A stretch of DNA of 64,000 nt from Pseudomonadota bacterium (GTDB lineage: Bacteria > Pseudomonadota > Alphaproteobacteria > Sphingomonadales > Sphingomonadaceae): NCBI GenBank assembly GCA_039818985.1, contig JBCBSU010000001.1, positions 1,266,367 to 1,330,366 on the forward strand. Reading direction: 5' to 3'. Numbering within the stretch: position 1 is the first letter of the stretch; each line of letters opens with the position of its first letter. Shown in pieces: positions 8,163 to 16,830 of the stretch. The position numbers and the translations under genes were made by a program. The notes under the pieces are model-generated. The model saw nothing but the letters and a program-made list of their open reading frames with translations, made no database searches and was not told the origin of the DNA.

Positions 8163-8840
8163 ATGCCGTCACCTGATGCCAGCGCGCATGCCGAGCAGAT
8201 GGACGATATCTATGGCGGGATACAGCGGCACATCTATGATGTGACCCGCAAATATTATCTGCTCGGTCGTGACAGCCTGATTGCGGCATTACAACCGGGC
8301 GAGGGGCAGAATATCCTTGAAGTCGGATGCGGCACCGCGCGCAATTCCATCGTCGCGGCGCGGCAATTTCCCCAGGCCCGGTTCTTCGGTTTCGATATTT
8401 CCAGCGCGATGCTGGCGAGCGCGTCGAAATCGGTGGCGAAGGCGGGTCTGGACGAACGCATCGCCTTGACTCAGGGCGATGCCACGGATTTTCAACCACA
8501 GTCGGCCTTTGGCATTGCCAAGTTCGACCGGGTCTTCTGTTCCTACACGCTGTCGATGATCCCCGACTGGCAGGCGACGATCCGCAACAGCCTGTCCTTG
8601 CTCGCCGATGGCGGCGAATTGCTTATCGTCGATTTCGGTGACCAGCATGGTTGGCCGGGTTTCTTCCGCCGCATGCTCTATGGCTGGCTGGCCCGGTTCC
8701 AGGTGACGCCGCGCACTGAACTCGGCGATTTCTGCCAGCAACTGGCGGTGGACCATGGCGTGCAATGCAAAGTTCGCCAGCGCTATCGCGGTTATGCGAT
8801 CATGATTACGATTACCAACACAGGGTTTGCTGGCGCTTAA
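8163..8840 (+). CDS. btaB: diacylglyceryl-homoserine N-methyltransferase
   Basis: A 225-residue class I SAM-dependent methyltransferase with motif I LEVGCGTARN (about residues 50-59), FGFDISSAML, and post motifs FCSYTLSMIPDW and GGELLIVDFGD. Directly after btaA, it is expected to trimethylate the amino group of diacylglyceryl-homoserine to yield DGTS. It converges with the DNA ligase gene and overlaps its 3' end by four bases. Confidence 0.9.
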   Translation: MPSPDASAHAEQMDDIYGGIQRHIYDVTRKYYLLGRDSLIAALQPGEGQNILEVGCGTARNSIVAARQFPQARFFGFDISSAMLASASKSVAKAGLDERIALTQGDATDFQPQSAFGIAKFDRVFCSYTLSMIPDWQATIRNSLSLLADGGELLIVDFGDQHGWPGFFRRMLYGWLARFQVTPRTELGDFCQQLAVDHGVQCKVRQRYRGYAIMITITNTGFAGA

Positions 8841-10435
8841 CGCACCATATTGCGCAGCGTTGCGATGTGGTCGGCTTCATCTGCCGGTTTGTCGCGCCTG
8901 ATCCGTGAGATACGCGGAAAACGCATCGCCAGCCCCGATTTATGCCGTTTGCTGTCATGCACCGAGTCGAAAGCGACTTCCAGCACCAGCGTTTTCTCCA
9001 CCTCGCGCACCGGGCCGAAACGGTTGACGGTGTTTTGCCGGACAAAGCGGTCGAGCCATTTCAGCTCATCATCGGTGAAGCCGGAATAGGCCTTGCCGAC
9101 CGGATAAAGCTCGCCCTCCTCGGTCCAACAACCGAAAGTATAGTCGGAATAGAAGGATGAGCGCTTGCCCGATCCGCGCTGGGCATACATCATCACGCAA
9201 TCGGCAATCAGTGGGTCACGCTTCCATTTATACCACAATCCGGTCTTGCGCCCCGGCACATACAGGCTGTCACGGCGCTTGAGCATCACGCCCTCGATAG
9301 CGGCATCGCGGGTGCCATCGCGCAGTTTCGACAGCTCGTCAAAGCTGACTACATCGACAAGTTGTGACAGATCGAAGCGCTCGGGATCATATTCAGCAAT
9401 AATCGCTTCGAGCCGTGCCCGTCTCTCGGTCCATGGCAGATCGCGCAGATCCTCCCCGCCATCGATCAACAGGTCGTAAAGCCTCACAAAAGCTGGGGAT
9501 TCGCGCAACATCCTGGTCGAGACCTTTTTGCGGTTGAGCCGTTGTTGCAGCGCGTTAAAACTGGCCGCACCGCCACCATGCATATCGCTGCCCTGATCCT
9601 TGCCGCGCACCATCAGCTCGCCATCGGCGACCCCGGCGCGGGTGACATTATCAGCGATATCGGGAAAAGCGCTGGTGATGTCATCACCGCCCCGGCTGAA
9701 CAGCTTGACCTCATTGCCGGTGGAGACGATCTGCACCCTTATGCCGTCCCATTTCCACTCGGCGACATAGTCCGCCATGTCGACCGTCTCATCCTCCAGC
9801 GGATGCGCCAGCATAAATGGCCGGAAATAGGGTGTACCGCTGATATCGGGTTTATCGGCGCGGCCCTCGCCCCAGGCAAAGAGCGAGGCATAGGGTGGCG
9901 ACAGTGCATGCCACAGCTCTTCCACTGCATCGGTCTCGACCGCAAAGGCTTGTGCAAAGGCGGTTTTGGCCAGCCGCGCCGAGACGCCGACGCGCATCGC
10001 CCCTGTGGCCAGCTTGATCAGCGCATAGCGGCCATTGGCATCGAGTCTGTCGAGCATAGTGGTGACCATGGCGGGGGCGTCTTTGCGTGACACTGTCATA
10101 AGCTGATCGACCGCTTCGCCGAGCGGCAGCAATGTCATGTCTGTCGCATCGCGTCTTTTGGCGCTATCGGGCCAGATCAGCGCGATGGTTTCGGCACTGT
10201 CACCGACATAATCGCGGCTGAGCTTGAGCAGCACCGGATCAACCCGCTGCTCTGCAGCCTCCCGCACCGCCGACATTTTGACATTCGGAAAGTCGAGATC
10301 TCCGGTGAGCGCTGCCAGTGCCCAGCCGCGATCGGGATCGGGCGTGGTGCGCAGATAACCGGCGATCAGCGCCAGCTTGCCATTGCGCGAGCGGGTGTAG
10401 ACAAGCCTGTCGATAAGCTGTGCAAAAGTCTGCAT
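8837..10435 (-). CDS. ATP-dependent DNA ligase
   Basis: A 532-residue nucleotidyltransferase-type ligase. An N-terminal helical DNA-binding domain (about 1-200) is followed by the adenylation domain with motif I EWKWDGIR, where K228 is the AMP acceptor. The OB domain is near 400-530, with KWLDRFVRQNT near its end. It matches the bacterial ATP-ligase family that is linked to a beta-lactamase-fold exonuclease. That exonuclease lies upstream with an ATGA overlap. This is additional to the essential NAD-dependent LigA and probably acts in repair. Confidence 0.93.
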   Translation of the reverse strand: MQTFAQLIDRLVYTRSRNGKLALIAGYLRTTPDPDRGWALAALTGDLDFPNVKMSAVREAAEQRVDPVLLKLSRDYVGDSAETIALIWPDSAKRRDATDMTLLPLGEAVDQLMTVSRKDAPAMVTTMLDRLDANGRYALIKLATGAMRVGVSARLAKTAFAQAFAVETDAVEELWHALSPPYASLFAWGEGRADKPDISGTPYFRPFMLAHPLEDETVDMADYVAEWKWDGIRVQIVSTGNEVKLFSRGGDDITSAFPDIADNVTRAGVADGELMVRGKDQGSDMHGGGAASFNALQQRLNRKKVSTRMLRESPAFVRLYDLLIDGGEDLRDLPWTERRARLEAIIAEYDPERFDLSQLVDVVSFDELSKLRDGTRDAAIEGVMLKRRDSLYVPGRKTGLWYKWKRDPLIADCVMMYAQRGSGKRSSFYSDYTFGCWTEEGELYPVGKAYSGFTDDELKWLDRFVRQNTVNRFGPVREVEKTLVLEVAFDSVHDSKRHKSGLAMRFPRISRIRRDKPADEADHIATLRNMVR

Positions 10436-11433
10436 CAGCCATCATCCGCTTCATCACGGCCCACCAGCGTCAGGGCTCGCGCCCGGATCTGGTGCAGGCC
10501 ACACCAGTGCACCAGCGCATCCTCGCGGCCATGGGTGACCCAGACTTCGCGCGGATTGACCTCGCGGATGGTGCTGGTCAGCTCGTCCCAGTCGGCGTGA
10601 TCGGATAGAATGATCGGCAGTTCGACATTCCGCTGCCGCGCGCGCTGACGGATGCGCATCCAGCCCGAGGCCATGGCGGTAATCGGGTCGGGCAGGCGGC
10701 GGCTCCAGCGATCATTGAGCGCGGAGGGCGGGGCAAGAATAATATGCCCGGTCATATCCGCCTTTTCTGTGCCCGCCACCGGGCGCAGATCGCCAAGGTC
10801 GACACCGAGTTCGCCATAGAGATTGCACATTTTCTCCAGTGCCCCGTGGAGATAGATCGGCCTGTCATAGCCGAGCAGCCGCAGCTCGGCGATGACCCGT
10901 TGTGCCTTGCCCAGCGCATAGGCGCCGATCAGCACCGAGCGCTTGGGCTGCGCATCGAGCAGGGCCAGTACCTTGGCCAGTTCCTCCTGTGTCGGCGGAT
11001 GGCGAAACACCGGCAGCGCAAAGGTCGCCTCGGTGATGAACACATCGCAGGGCACTATCTCGAACGGGGCGCAGGTCGGGTCGGGTCGGCGCTTGTAATC
11101 GCCGGTGACCACCACCGTTTCCCCCTGATATTCCAGTCTGATCTGCGCCGACCCGAGCACATGGCCCGCCGGGTGATAGCTCACGGTTACGCCCCTGAGA
11201 TCGAGGCTTTCACCATAGGCCATGGCATAGCCCTCATCGCCGGTGGCATAGCGCAAACCCATGATCGCCAGTGTTTCAGGTGTTGCGAAAACACGTTTGT
11301 GTCCGCCACGCGCATGATCGGCATGGCCATGGGTGACCAAAGCCGTATCGACCGCACGCATCGGGTCGATCCATGCATCGGCAGGTTTGACATAAATGCC
11401 GTAGGGATGCGGTTCGATCCAGTCGCTCTCCAT
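10435..11433 (-). CDS. DNA ligase-associated exonuclease, metallo-beta-lactamase fold
   Basis: A 332-residue beta-CASP/metallo-beta-lactamase-fold protein. The metal motif HGHADHARGG lies near residue 36, with HPAGHVLGSAQI, VVTGDYKRRPDP and ILSDHADWDEL further along. Its stop overlaps the ligase start, so it is the first gene of a two-gene operon. In many genomes this unit also includes an Lhr-type helicase and a phosphoesterase; neither is in the immediate neighbourhood here. Confidence 0.9.
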   Translation of the reverse strand: MESDWIEPHPYGIYVKPADAWIDPMRAVDTALVTHGHADHARGGHKRVFATPETLAIMGLRYATGDEGYAMAYGESLDLRGVTVSYHPAGHVLGSAQIRLEYQGETVVVTGDYKRRPDPTCAPFEIVPCDVFITEATFALPVFRHPPTQEELAKVLALLDAQPKRSVLIGAYALGKAQRVIAELRLLGYDRPIYLHGALEKMCNLYGELGVDLGDLRPVAGTEKADMTGHIILAPPSALNDRWSRRLPDPITAMASGWMRIRQRARQRNVELPIILSDHADWDELTSTIREVNPREVWVTHGREDALVHWCGLHQIRARALTLVGRDEADDG

Positions 11434-11472
11434 GCAGCGAATGTGGCCGCTGGCCGCGTATAGTCAAGTTTG

Positions 11473-11501
11473 TTGACGTTGGTGATATATGTAAATAATA
11501 C
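11473..11501 (+). promoter_or_regulatory. sigma-70 type promoter
   Basis: TTGACG (11473-11478) and TAATAC (11496-11501) are separated by exactly 17 bases, a near-consensus housekeeping promoter. Transcription should start near 11508, just before the Shine-Dalgarno of the gene at 11535. Confidence 0.75.
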
Positions 11502-11534
11502 AGTCATGGGCAGGGTATGGAGGGAGTAGCGCCC

Positions 11535-12443
11535 GTGCTTATGACAATCTCGAAAAGGCTGCCGATGGTTGCGGCCTGTCTTTCACTCTTTCTGGCTGGA
11601 AACGCCGCTGCACAAAGTGAGGAACCGCCGGTCAGGGATGACGCCCCGGTGGAAGTCATGATCTTCGGCACCTATCATTTTGCCAATCCCGGCCAGGATG
11701 TGGTCAATATGGAGGTCGCCGATGTACGGACGCCAAAGCGCCAGGCGGAGCTGGAGCAGCTGGTCAAGGTGCTGGCCGAGTGGAAACCTGATCGCGTCCT
11801 TGTCGAAACACAGCGTCCTGCGCCCGGCTTTGAAGATGAAGGATATGAACAGTTCAGCAAGGCCATGCTTGCGGAAAACCGCAATGAAATCGTCCAGGTC
11901 GGCTATCGCCTTGCAGCAATGCTGGGGCATGAAGCGGTTTATGGTTTTGATGAACAGCCTTCCGAGGGAGAGCCCGATTACTTCCCGATGGGAAAAGTGA
12001 TGGCCTATGCCCAAGCGAATGACATGGGCGATATCCTGCAGGGCATGGTTGCTCAGGTCTGGGAAAAAACGGCTAAACAACAGGCTGCACAGACAAAGCA
12101 GACAATCGCCGAAACACTGGTTGAGCATAATGATCCGCAGACAGTGCTGCCGATGCACAATGCGCTATATTATGGCCTGCTCGCATTTGGTGACGGTAAT
12201 GATCAGCCAGGCGCAGAACTCAACGCCTATTGGTATATGCGCAATGCAAAGATGTTCGGGAAAATGCAGCTTATTGCCGAACCGGGGGAGCGGATTTTTG
12301 TCCTTGTCGGCAGTGGTCATGCCTATTGGCTGCGCCATTTTGTCGAGCAAACACCGGGCTATGTGCTGACAGATACCATGCCTTTTCTGCGGGCGGCGAT
12401 AGATGGTGAACAAGCTGCAGAAGCTCCGGACATGGCGGAATAG
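11535..12443 (+). CDS. exported DUF5694/TraB-like protein
   Basis: A 302-residue protein with a signal peptide (hydrophobic stretch MVAACLSLFLAG, ending NAAAQ). The mature part carries MIFGTYHFANPG, RVLVETQRP and a C-terminal FVLVGSGHAYWLRHF, the conserved His/Glu-rich motifs of DUF5694 proteins, distant relatives of TraB/GumN. Some TraB-clan proteins are hydrolases; the activity here is unknown. The GTG at 11535 is preferred: AGGGAG lies eight bases upstream, and the ATG at 11517 would leave almost no leader after the promoter. An ATG at 11541 is the other option. Confidence 0.78.
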   Translation: MLMTISKRLPMVAACLSLFLAGNAAAQSEEPPVRDDAPVEVMIFGTYHFANPGQDVVNMEVADVRTPKRQAELEQLVKVLAEWKPDRVLVETQRPAPGFEDEGYEQFSKAMLAENRNEIVQVGYRLAAMLGHEAVYGFDEQPSEGEPDYFPMGKVMAYAQANDMGDILQGMVAQVWEKTAKQQAAQTKQTIAETLVEHNDPQTVLPMHNALYYGLLAFGDGNDQPGAELNAYWYMRNAKMFGKMQLIAEPGERIFVLVGSGHAYWLRHFVEQTPGYVLTDTMPFLRAAIDGEQAAEAPDMAE

Positions 12444-12471
12444 GTTCCTGCTATTGCCATGATGGGGCCGG

Positions 12472-13686
12472 TCAGGCCGCCATTTTCAGTGCCAGCCGGT
12501 CCCATATCTCCACCAGACCCTGTGTCAGCTCGCGCATCATAGCCTCGTCATGCGCCGGTCCCGGGGTGAAGCGCAGCCTTTCGGTACCGCGCGGCACGGT
12601 GGGGAAATTGATCGGCTGCACATAGACGCCATATTCGGCCAGCAAAATGTCGCTGATCTGCTTGGCTTTGACCGGATCGCCGACCATCAGCGGTACGATA
12701 TGGGTCGTTGATGGCATCACCGGCAGTCCGGCATCGGCAAGCATTGTTTTGAGCGTTTCCGCTGCGGCCATCTGCGCCTCGCGCTCCTCGCTCGAGGCCT
12801 TGAGGTGGCGCACACTGGCCAGCGCGCCGGCAACCAGTACCGGCGACAGGCTGGTGGTGAAGATAAAACCCGGCGCGTAGGATCGGATGACGTCGATAAT
12901 CCGCGCATCAGCCGCGATATAGCCACCCATTACGCCAAAGGCCTTGCCCAGCGTGCCTTCGATAATGGTGATGCGTTCCGCCGCTTCGTCACGCTCGGAA
13001 ATGCCACCGCCTCGTGGGCCGTACATCCCGACGGCATGGACCTCATCGATATAGGTGAGCGCATTATATTTGTCGGCGAGATCGCAGATGGCGTGGATCG
13101 GTGCGACATCGCCATCCATCGAATAGACGCTCTCAAAGGCAATAAGCTTGGGTGCATCGGGGTCGGCGGCGGCGAGCAGCCCTTCCAGATGCGCCATGTC
13201 ATTATGGCAGAATACGTGCTTCTCGCATCCGGCGTTGCGGATGCCGGCGATCATGCTGGCATGGTTGAGCTCGTCGGAAAAAATGATGCAGCCCGGAAGG
13301 ACTTTCGCCAGTGTCGAGAGTGTCGCATCATTGGAGACATAGCCCGAGGTAAAGAGCAGCGCCGCGTCCTTGTCATGCAAATCAGCCAGTTCGCGCTCCA
13401 GATCGACATGATAATGGGTGTTGCCGCCGATATTGCGGGTGCCGCCCGAGCCGGCGCCGACATCGTGCAGCGCTTCTTCCATCGCCTCGATTACCCTGGG
13501 GTGCTGCCCCATTGTGAGATAGTCGTTCGAGCACCAGACGGTGATCGGCTTGGGACCATTATGTCCGGCGAAACAGCGGGCATTGGGATAGGCACCCTTG
13601 TTGCGCAATATATCGATGAAAACCCGATAACGCCCCTCGCTGTGCAGCCGGTCAATGGCGCTGTCGAAAACCTGATCGTAATCCAC
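12472..13686 (-). CDS. hemA: 5-aminolevulinate synthase
   Basis: Condenses glycine and succinyl-CoA to 5-aminolevulinate, the first step of heme synthesis by the C4 route used in Alphaproteobacteria. The 404-residue PLP enzyme begins [20 protein letters not shown]. It has [27 protein letters not shown], the cofactor aspartate in YIDEVHAVG, and PLP lysine K248 in GTLGKAFG. The start is a GTG at 13686 with TGAGGA five to six bases before it; the upstream frame extension has no family-like sequence. No heme-regulatory Cys-Pro motif was noticed. Confidence 0.94.
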   Translation of the reverse strand: MDYDQVFDSAIDRLHSEGRYRVFIDILRNKGAYPNARCFAGHNGPKPITVWCSNDYLTMGQHPRVIEAMEEALHDVGAGSGGTRNIGGNTHYHVDLERELADLHDKDAALLFTSGYVSNDATLSTLAKVLPGCIIFSDELNHASMIAGIRNAGCEKHVFCHNDMAHLEGLLAAADPDAPKLIAFESVYSMDGDVAPIHAICDLADKYNALTYIDEVHAVGMYGPRGGGISERDEAAERITIIEGTLGKAFGVMGGYIAADARIIDVIRSYAPGFIFTTSLSPVLVAGALASVRHLKASSEEREAQMAAAETLKTMLADAGLPVMPSTTHIVPLMVGDPVKAKQISDILLAEYGVYVQPINFPTVPRGTERLRFTPGPAHDEAMMRELTQGLVEIWDRLALKMAA

Positions 13687-13978
13687 GCAATCCTCACTCT
13701 GCTCTATGACTGCCTTGCGCCCATCGGCGCCGCCTAGCGCAAACGCCATCACTGTACCAGCGGGCCAGCCACTTGATTGAGCGCCGGGCCGGCTGTGACC
13801 GTGTAAACGCGGGACCCCGACTTTGGTTGCGATTATCCGTGTGAATAATGGCTTCATGCATCCGGCTTGTTCCGGACCACTATGTGAAACGCATTGATCG
13901 GTCCAACGGATTAATGCGTTTTCACTAAATGGATTTTTCACTTAATGCCATCCCGAACGACTGCATTTTGCTGTGCGT
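13687..13978. other. hemA upstream region with imperfect hairpin
   Basis: This 292-base gap between murI and hemA holds no convincing gene. GTGAAACGCATT (13884-13895) and AATGCGTTTTCAC (13913-13925) form a near-perfect inverted repeat about 200 bases before hemA. It could be an operator or the end of the murI-side transcript, but it has no T-run. Otherwise nothing was recognised. Confidence 0.4.
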
Positions 13979-14779
13979 TCAAAGAGTCTCGAACGCTGCG
14001 AAACCCATTTGGGATAGCTGGGAGTGATAGGGAATCAGTGCATCGCTTTCCGCAGTCGTGACGAAGATATTACCCTTTGACTCCTGTGGCCATTCGCGCT
14101 CGCCAGAGAGATAGGCAATGCGGCGAGCAATCCCGTCGGCACCATCTATCAGCACGATCCCTTGTGGTAGCAGTGATGTCAGTTCGGTGCGCAGCAGCGG
14201 GAAATGGGTGCAGGCCAGCACGATTATGTCGAGCTGATTGCCACCAGGTTGTTGCCGCAATCCGTTCAGCGCGGCTTCAAGGACCTGCATGTCAACCGGC
14301 TCACCGCGCAGCTTGGCCTCTGCCTCGTCTACCAGATCGGGGGCGCCATGGCGCAACAGCCGGGTGTCCGGCCCGTGGGCATCGTGCAACCGGTCGACAT
14401 AGGGCTGACGGATCGTCGCCTGGGTGCCGAGCACGCCGATTACCTTGCTTTGCGTCATGAGCGCTGCCGGTTTAATCGCCGGAACGGTACCGACCACCGG
14501 AGTGCTCAGCGCCGAGCGGACATGTTCCAGTGCCACGGTCGATGCAGTGTTGCAGGCGATGGTGACGGTCTGCGGCGCATAGCGTTCGACCAGCCGCCCC
14601 AGTATTGCCGGCACACGTGCGGCTATCTCCGTCTCGCTGCGCGTCCCATAGGGAAAACCGGCGAAATCGGCGGCATAGACTATTGGTGCTGTCGGCAGCA
14701 GCGCACGCAGGCTGTGATATATGGAAAGCCCGCCAATGCCGGAATCGAGCAGCAGCAGCGGCTGATCATGTGTTGCCAT
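13979..14779 (-). CDS. murI: glutamate racemase
   Basis: Makes D-glutamate for peptidoglycan. The 266-residue protein has the substrate loop LLDSGIGGLS (D12), the first catalytic cysteine C76 in IACNTAS, and the second, C190, in LACTHFPLL. The spacing and length are normal for the family. The ATG at 14779 is followed at once by the conserved N-terminus. It is divergent from plsY. Confidence 0.95.
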   Translation of the reverse strand: MATHDQPLLLLDSGIGGLSIYHSLRALLPTAPIVYAADFAGFPYGTRSETEIAARVPAILGRLVERYAPQTVTIACNTASTVALEHVRSALSTPVVGTVPAIKPAALMTQSKVIGVLGTQATIRQPYVDRLHDAHGPDTRLLRHGAPDLVDEAEAKLRGEPVDMQVLEAALNGLRQQPGGNQLDIIVLACTHFPLLRTELTSLLPQGIVLIDGADGIARRIAYLSGEREWPQESKGNIFVTTAESDALIPYHSQLSQMGFAAFETL

Positions 14780-14935
14780 GGCCAGCCTCTAGCATGTGGG
14801 TCGCAGTGATCAACTGTGCCGGAGAAATTTCACCGGCACCGCCTCTGTCTCGTCATCGCCCTTGCCCGGCACCATGGCCTCGCCTAGTCCTAAGGCAGGA
14901 TCCGGCACGACGCCATGACGAAAGGGCCGTTTTTC

Positions 14936-15541
14936 ATGTTCGACAATAGCAGCATCTGGCTCGGCCTTCTGCTCGGTTATGCGCTGGGATCGATTCCCTT
15001 CGGCCTTGTGCTGACCCGCCTGACCGGCGCTGGCGATCTGCGCGCCATCGGCTCGGGCAATATCGGTGCAACCAATGTCCTGCGCACCGGGCGCAAGGGA
15101 CTGGCGGCGGCGACGCTGCTGCTCGACCTGGCCAAGGGTGCAGTGCCGGTGCTGGTTGCACAGGCGCTTTGGCCCGGCACCAATGGTGCGCTTGCCGCCG
15201 GGGCAGGGGCATTTCTTGGCCATCTCTATCCGCTATGGCTCGGTTTCAGGGGCGGTAAGGGCGTGGCGACGTTGATGGGCGTCTGTCTCGGCCTGGTCTG
15301 GTCCATCGGTGCGATTTACGCTCTGGTATGGCTTGGGACACTCGCGGTTACCCGCTACTCCTCGCTCTCGGGGATGCTCGCAGCGATCATTGCGCCGGTT
15401 TCGGCGATATTTTTCGCCTTGCCTAATATCGCCATGCTGCTGGCCGGATGCGCTGCTCTGGTGCTGTGGCGGCATCGTGACAACATCGCCAGGCTGACAC
15501 GCGGCGAAGAGCCCAAGGTCGGTCAGGGCAAAAAGGCATAA
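14936..15541 (+). CDS. plsY: glycerol-3-phosphate acyltransferase, PlsY type
   Basis: Integral membrane enzyme that acylates glycerol-3-phosphate with acyl-phosphate. About 201 residues with several transmembrane helices and the three PlsY loop motifs: GSIPFGLV near residue 18, GSGNIGATNVLR, and GFRGGKGVAT. The ATG at 14936 has AAAGGG nine bases upstream and is preferred over the in-frame ATG at 14915. Seven bases separate it from dprA. Confidence 0.93.
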   Translation: MFDNSSIWLGLLLGYALGSIPFGLVLTRLTGAGDLRAIGSGNIGATNVLRTGRKGLAAATLLLDLAKGAVPVLVAQALWPGTNGALAAGAGAFLGHLYPLWLGFRGGKGVATLMGVCLGLVWSIGAIYALVWLGTLAVTRYSSLSGMLAAIIAPVSAIFFALPNIAMLLAGCAALVLWRHRDNIARLTRGEEPKVGQGKKA

Positions 15542-15548
15542 TCCCGTT

Positions 15549-16724
15549 ATGGCGCGCGACCGGAAAGATCTTGTTGCTGCGCTGCAACTCGCCCGGTCGC
15601 GTAATGTGGGACCGGTAGCTTATCACCATCTGGTCAACCGTTTTGGCAGTGCCGCTGGGGCGTTGCAGGCCTTGCCCGACCTAGCCGCGCGCAGTGGCAA
15701 GAGCCGCGTCACCATCGCCCGCGAACAGGATATGCTGCGCGAGATTGATGCGGTAGAGCGATTTGGTGCCCGCCATGTGCTCAGCGATGATAGGGATTAT
15801 CCGCTGCTGCTGCGGCATATGGACAGCCCGCCACCGGTGCTGATCGTCGCTGGCGATACCGCGCTGGCGGCGCAGCCGACGCTGGCGATGGTAGGCGCAC
15901 GCAACAGTTCGGCAGCGGCGCGCAAGCTGGCATTTCAGCTGGCGCGTGGTCTGGCGCAGCAGGGCGTGGTCACCGTTTCCGGCCTGGCGCGCGGCATTGA
16001 TACCCAGGCGCATCAAGGCGCGATTGGCGGCAGTGATGACAGCACAGCAAACACGGTGGCGGTCATCGCTTCGGGCATAGATCTGGAATATCCCCCCGAA
16101 AATGCTGACTTGCAGCGCGATATTGCGGCACGCGGTCTGTTGATCACCGAATATCCGCCAGGCACCGAACCGCTGGCGCGAAACTTTCCGTTTCGCAACC
16201 GAATCATTGCCGGGCTATCCTGTGCAACACTGGTGGTTGAGGCAGCGCCGCGTTCGGGTTCGCTGATTACCGCCAGGCTGGCCAATGAGCAGGGACGCGA
16301 AGTGCTGGCCATTCCCGGCTCGCCGCTCGATGCGCGTTCCGAAGGCTGTAACGGCCTGATCCGCGACGGCGCGACGCTGGTACGCAATGTCGAGGATATC
16401 GTGGAGGCACTGGCCAATATCGGCGAAATCACACCACGGCCGCCACAGGACAATGGGCACGGACCGGTTCAGTCCCGTCTGCTCGAAACACCCTCGGCAG
16501 AGCCTGTTGCTCAGTCCGGACCGGTCATGGCTGCGGATATCACCGCATCGGACCATGACCGGATTTCCGCCCATCTCAGCTTTGCACCGATCACCCCGGA
16601 CGACCTTGCCATATTGAGCGATATGCCCGTCGAGCAAGTGCAAGCGGTGCTGGTGGAACTGGAGATTGGCGGCCAGCTGACCCGGCTTGCCGGTGGCAAG
16701 GTGCAACGCGCAGAAGCCTCCTGA
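15549..16724 (+). CDS. dprA: DNA-processing protein DprA
   Basis: Binds incoming single-stranded DNA and loads RecA during natural transformation. The 391-residue protein has an N-terminal helical region (1-90), a Rossmann-like domain with MVGARNSSAAARKLA, VSGLARGIDTQAH, and FPFRNRIIAGLS, and a C-terminal winged-helix DprA domain (about 320-390, DDLAILSDMPVEQVQAVL). Downstream of plsY and upstream of topA, a common alphaproteobacterial order. Confidence 0.95.
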   Translation: MARDRKDLVAALQLARSRNVGPVAYHHLVNRFGSAAGALQALPDLAARSGKSRVTIAREQDMLREIDAVERFGARHVLSDDRDYPLLLRHMDSPPPVLIVAGDTALAAQPTLAMVGARNSSAAARKLAFQLARGLAQQGVVTVSGLARGIDTQAHQGAIGGSDDSTANTVAVIASGIDLEYPPENADLQRDIAARGLLITEYPPGTEPLARNFPFRNRIIAGLSCATLVVEAAPRSGSLITARLANEQGREVLAIPGSPLDARSEGCNGLIRDGATLVRNVEDIVEALANIGEITPRPPQDNGHGPVQSRLLETPSAEPVAQSGPVMAADITASDHDRISAHLSFAPITPDDLAILSDMPVEQVQAVLVELEIGGQLTRLAGGKVQRAEAS

Positions 16725-16730
16725 GCGACA

Positions 16731-16752
16731 CAGCTTTTACCACGAAAAGCTG
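16731..16752 (+). other. hairpin between dprA and topA
   Basis: CAGCTTTT and AAAAGCTG form a perfect eight-base stem with a six-base loop, seven bases after the dprA stop. No T-run follows, so it is not a standard terminator. It may stabilise or process the transcript. Confidence 0.4.
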
Positions 16753-16830
16753 GACGGCACTGGACAAAAGCGATAACCGCGCCCACCTAACTGCTCACAG
16801 CGTAACGACTTTGAAAGGCCGGACCCCCTA

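Noticed and set aside
13687-13941. N-terminal extension of hemA
   Set aside because: The added 85 residues do not resemble 5-aminolevulinate synthase, and the GTG at 13686 with TGAGGA fits the family length.
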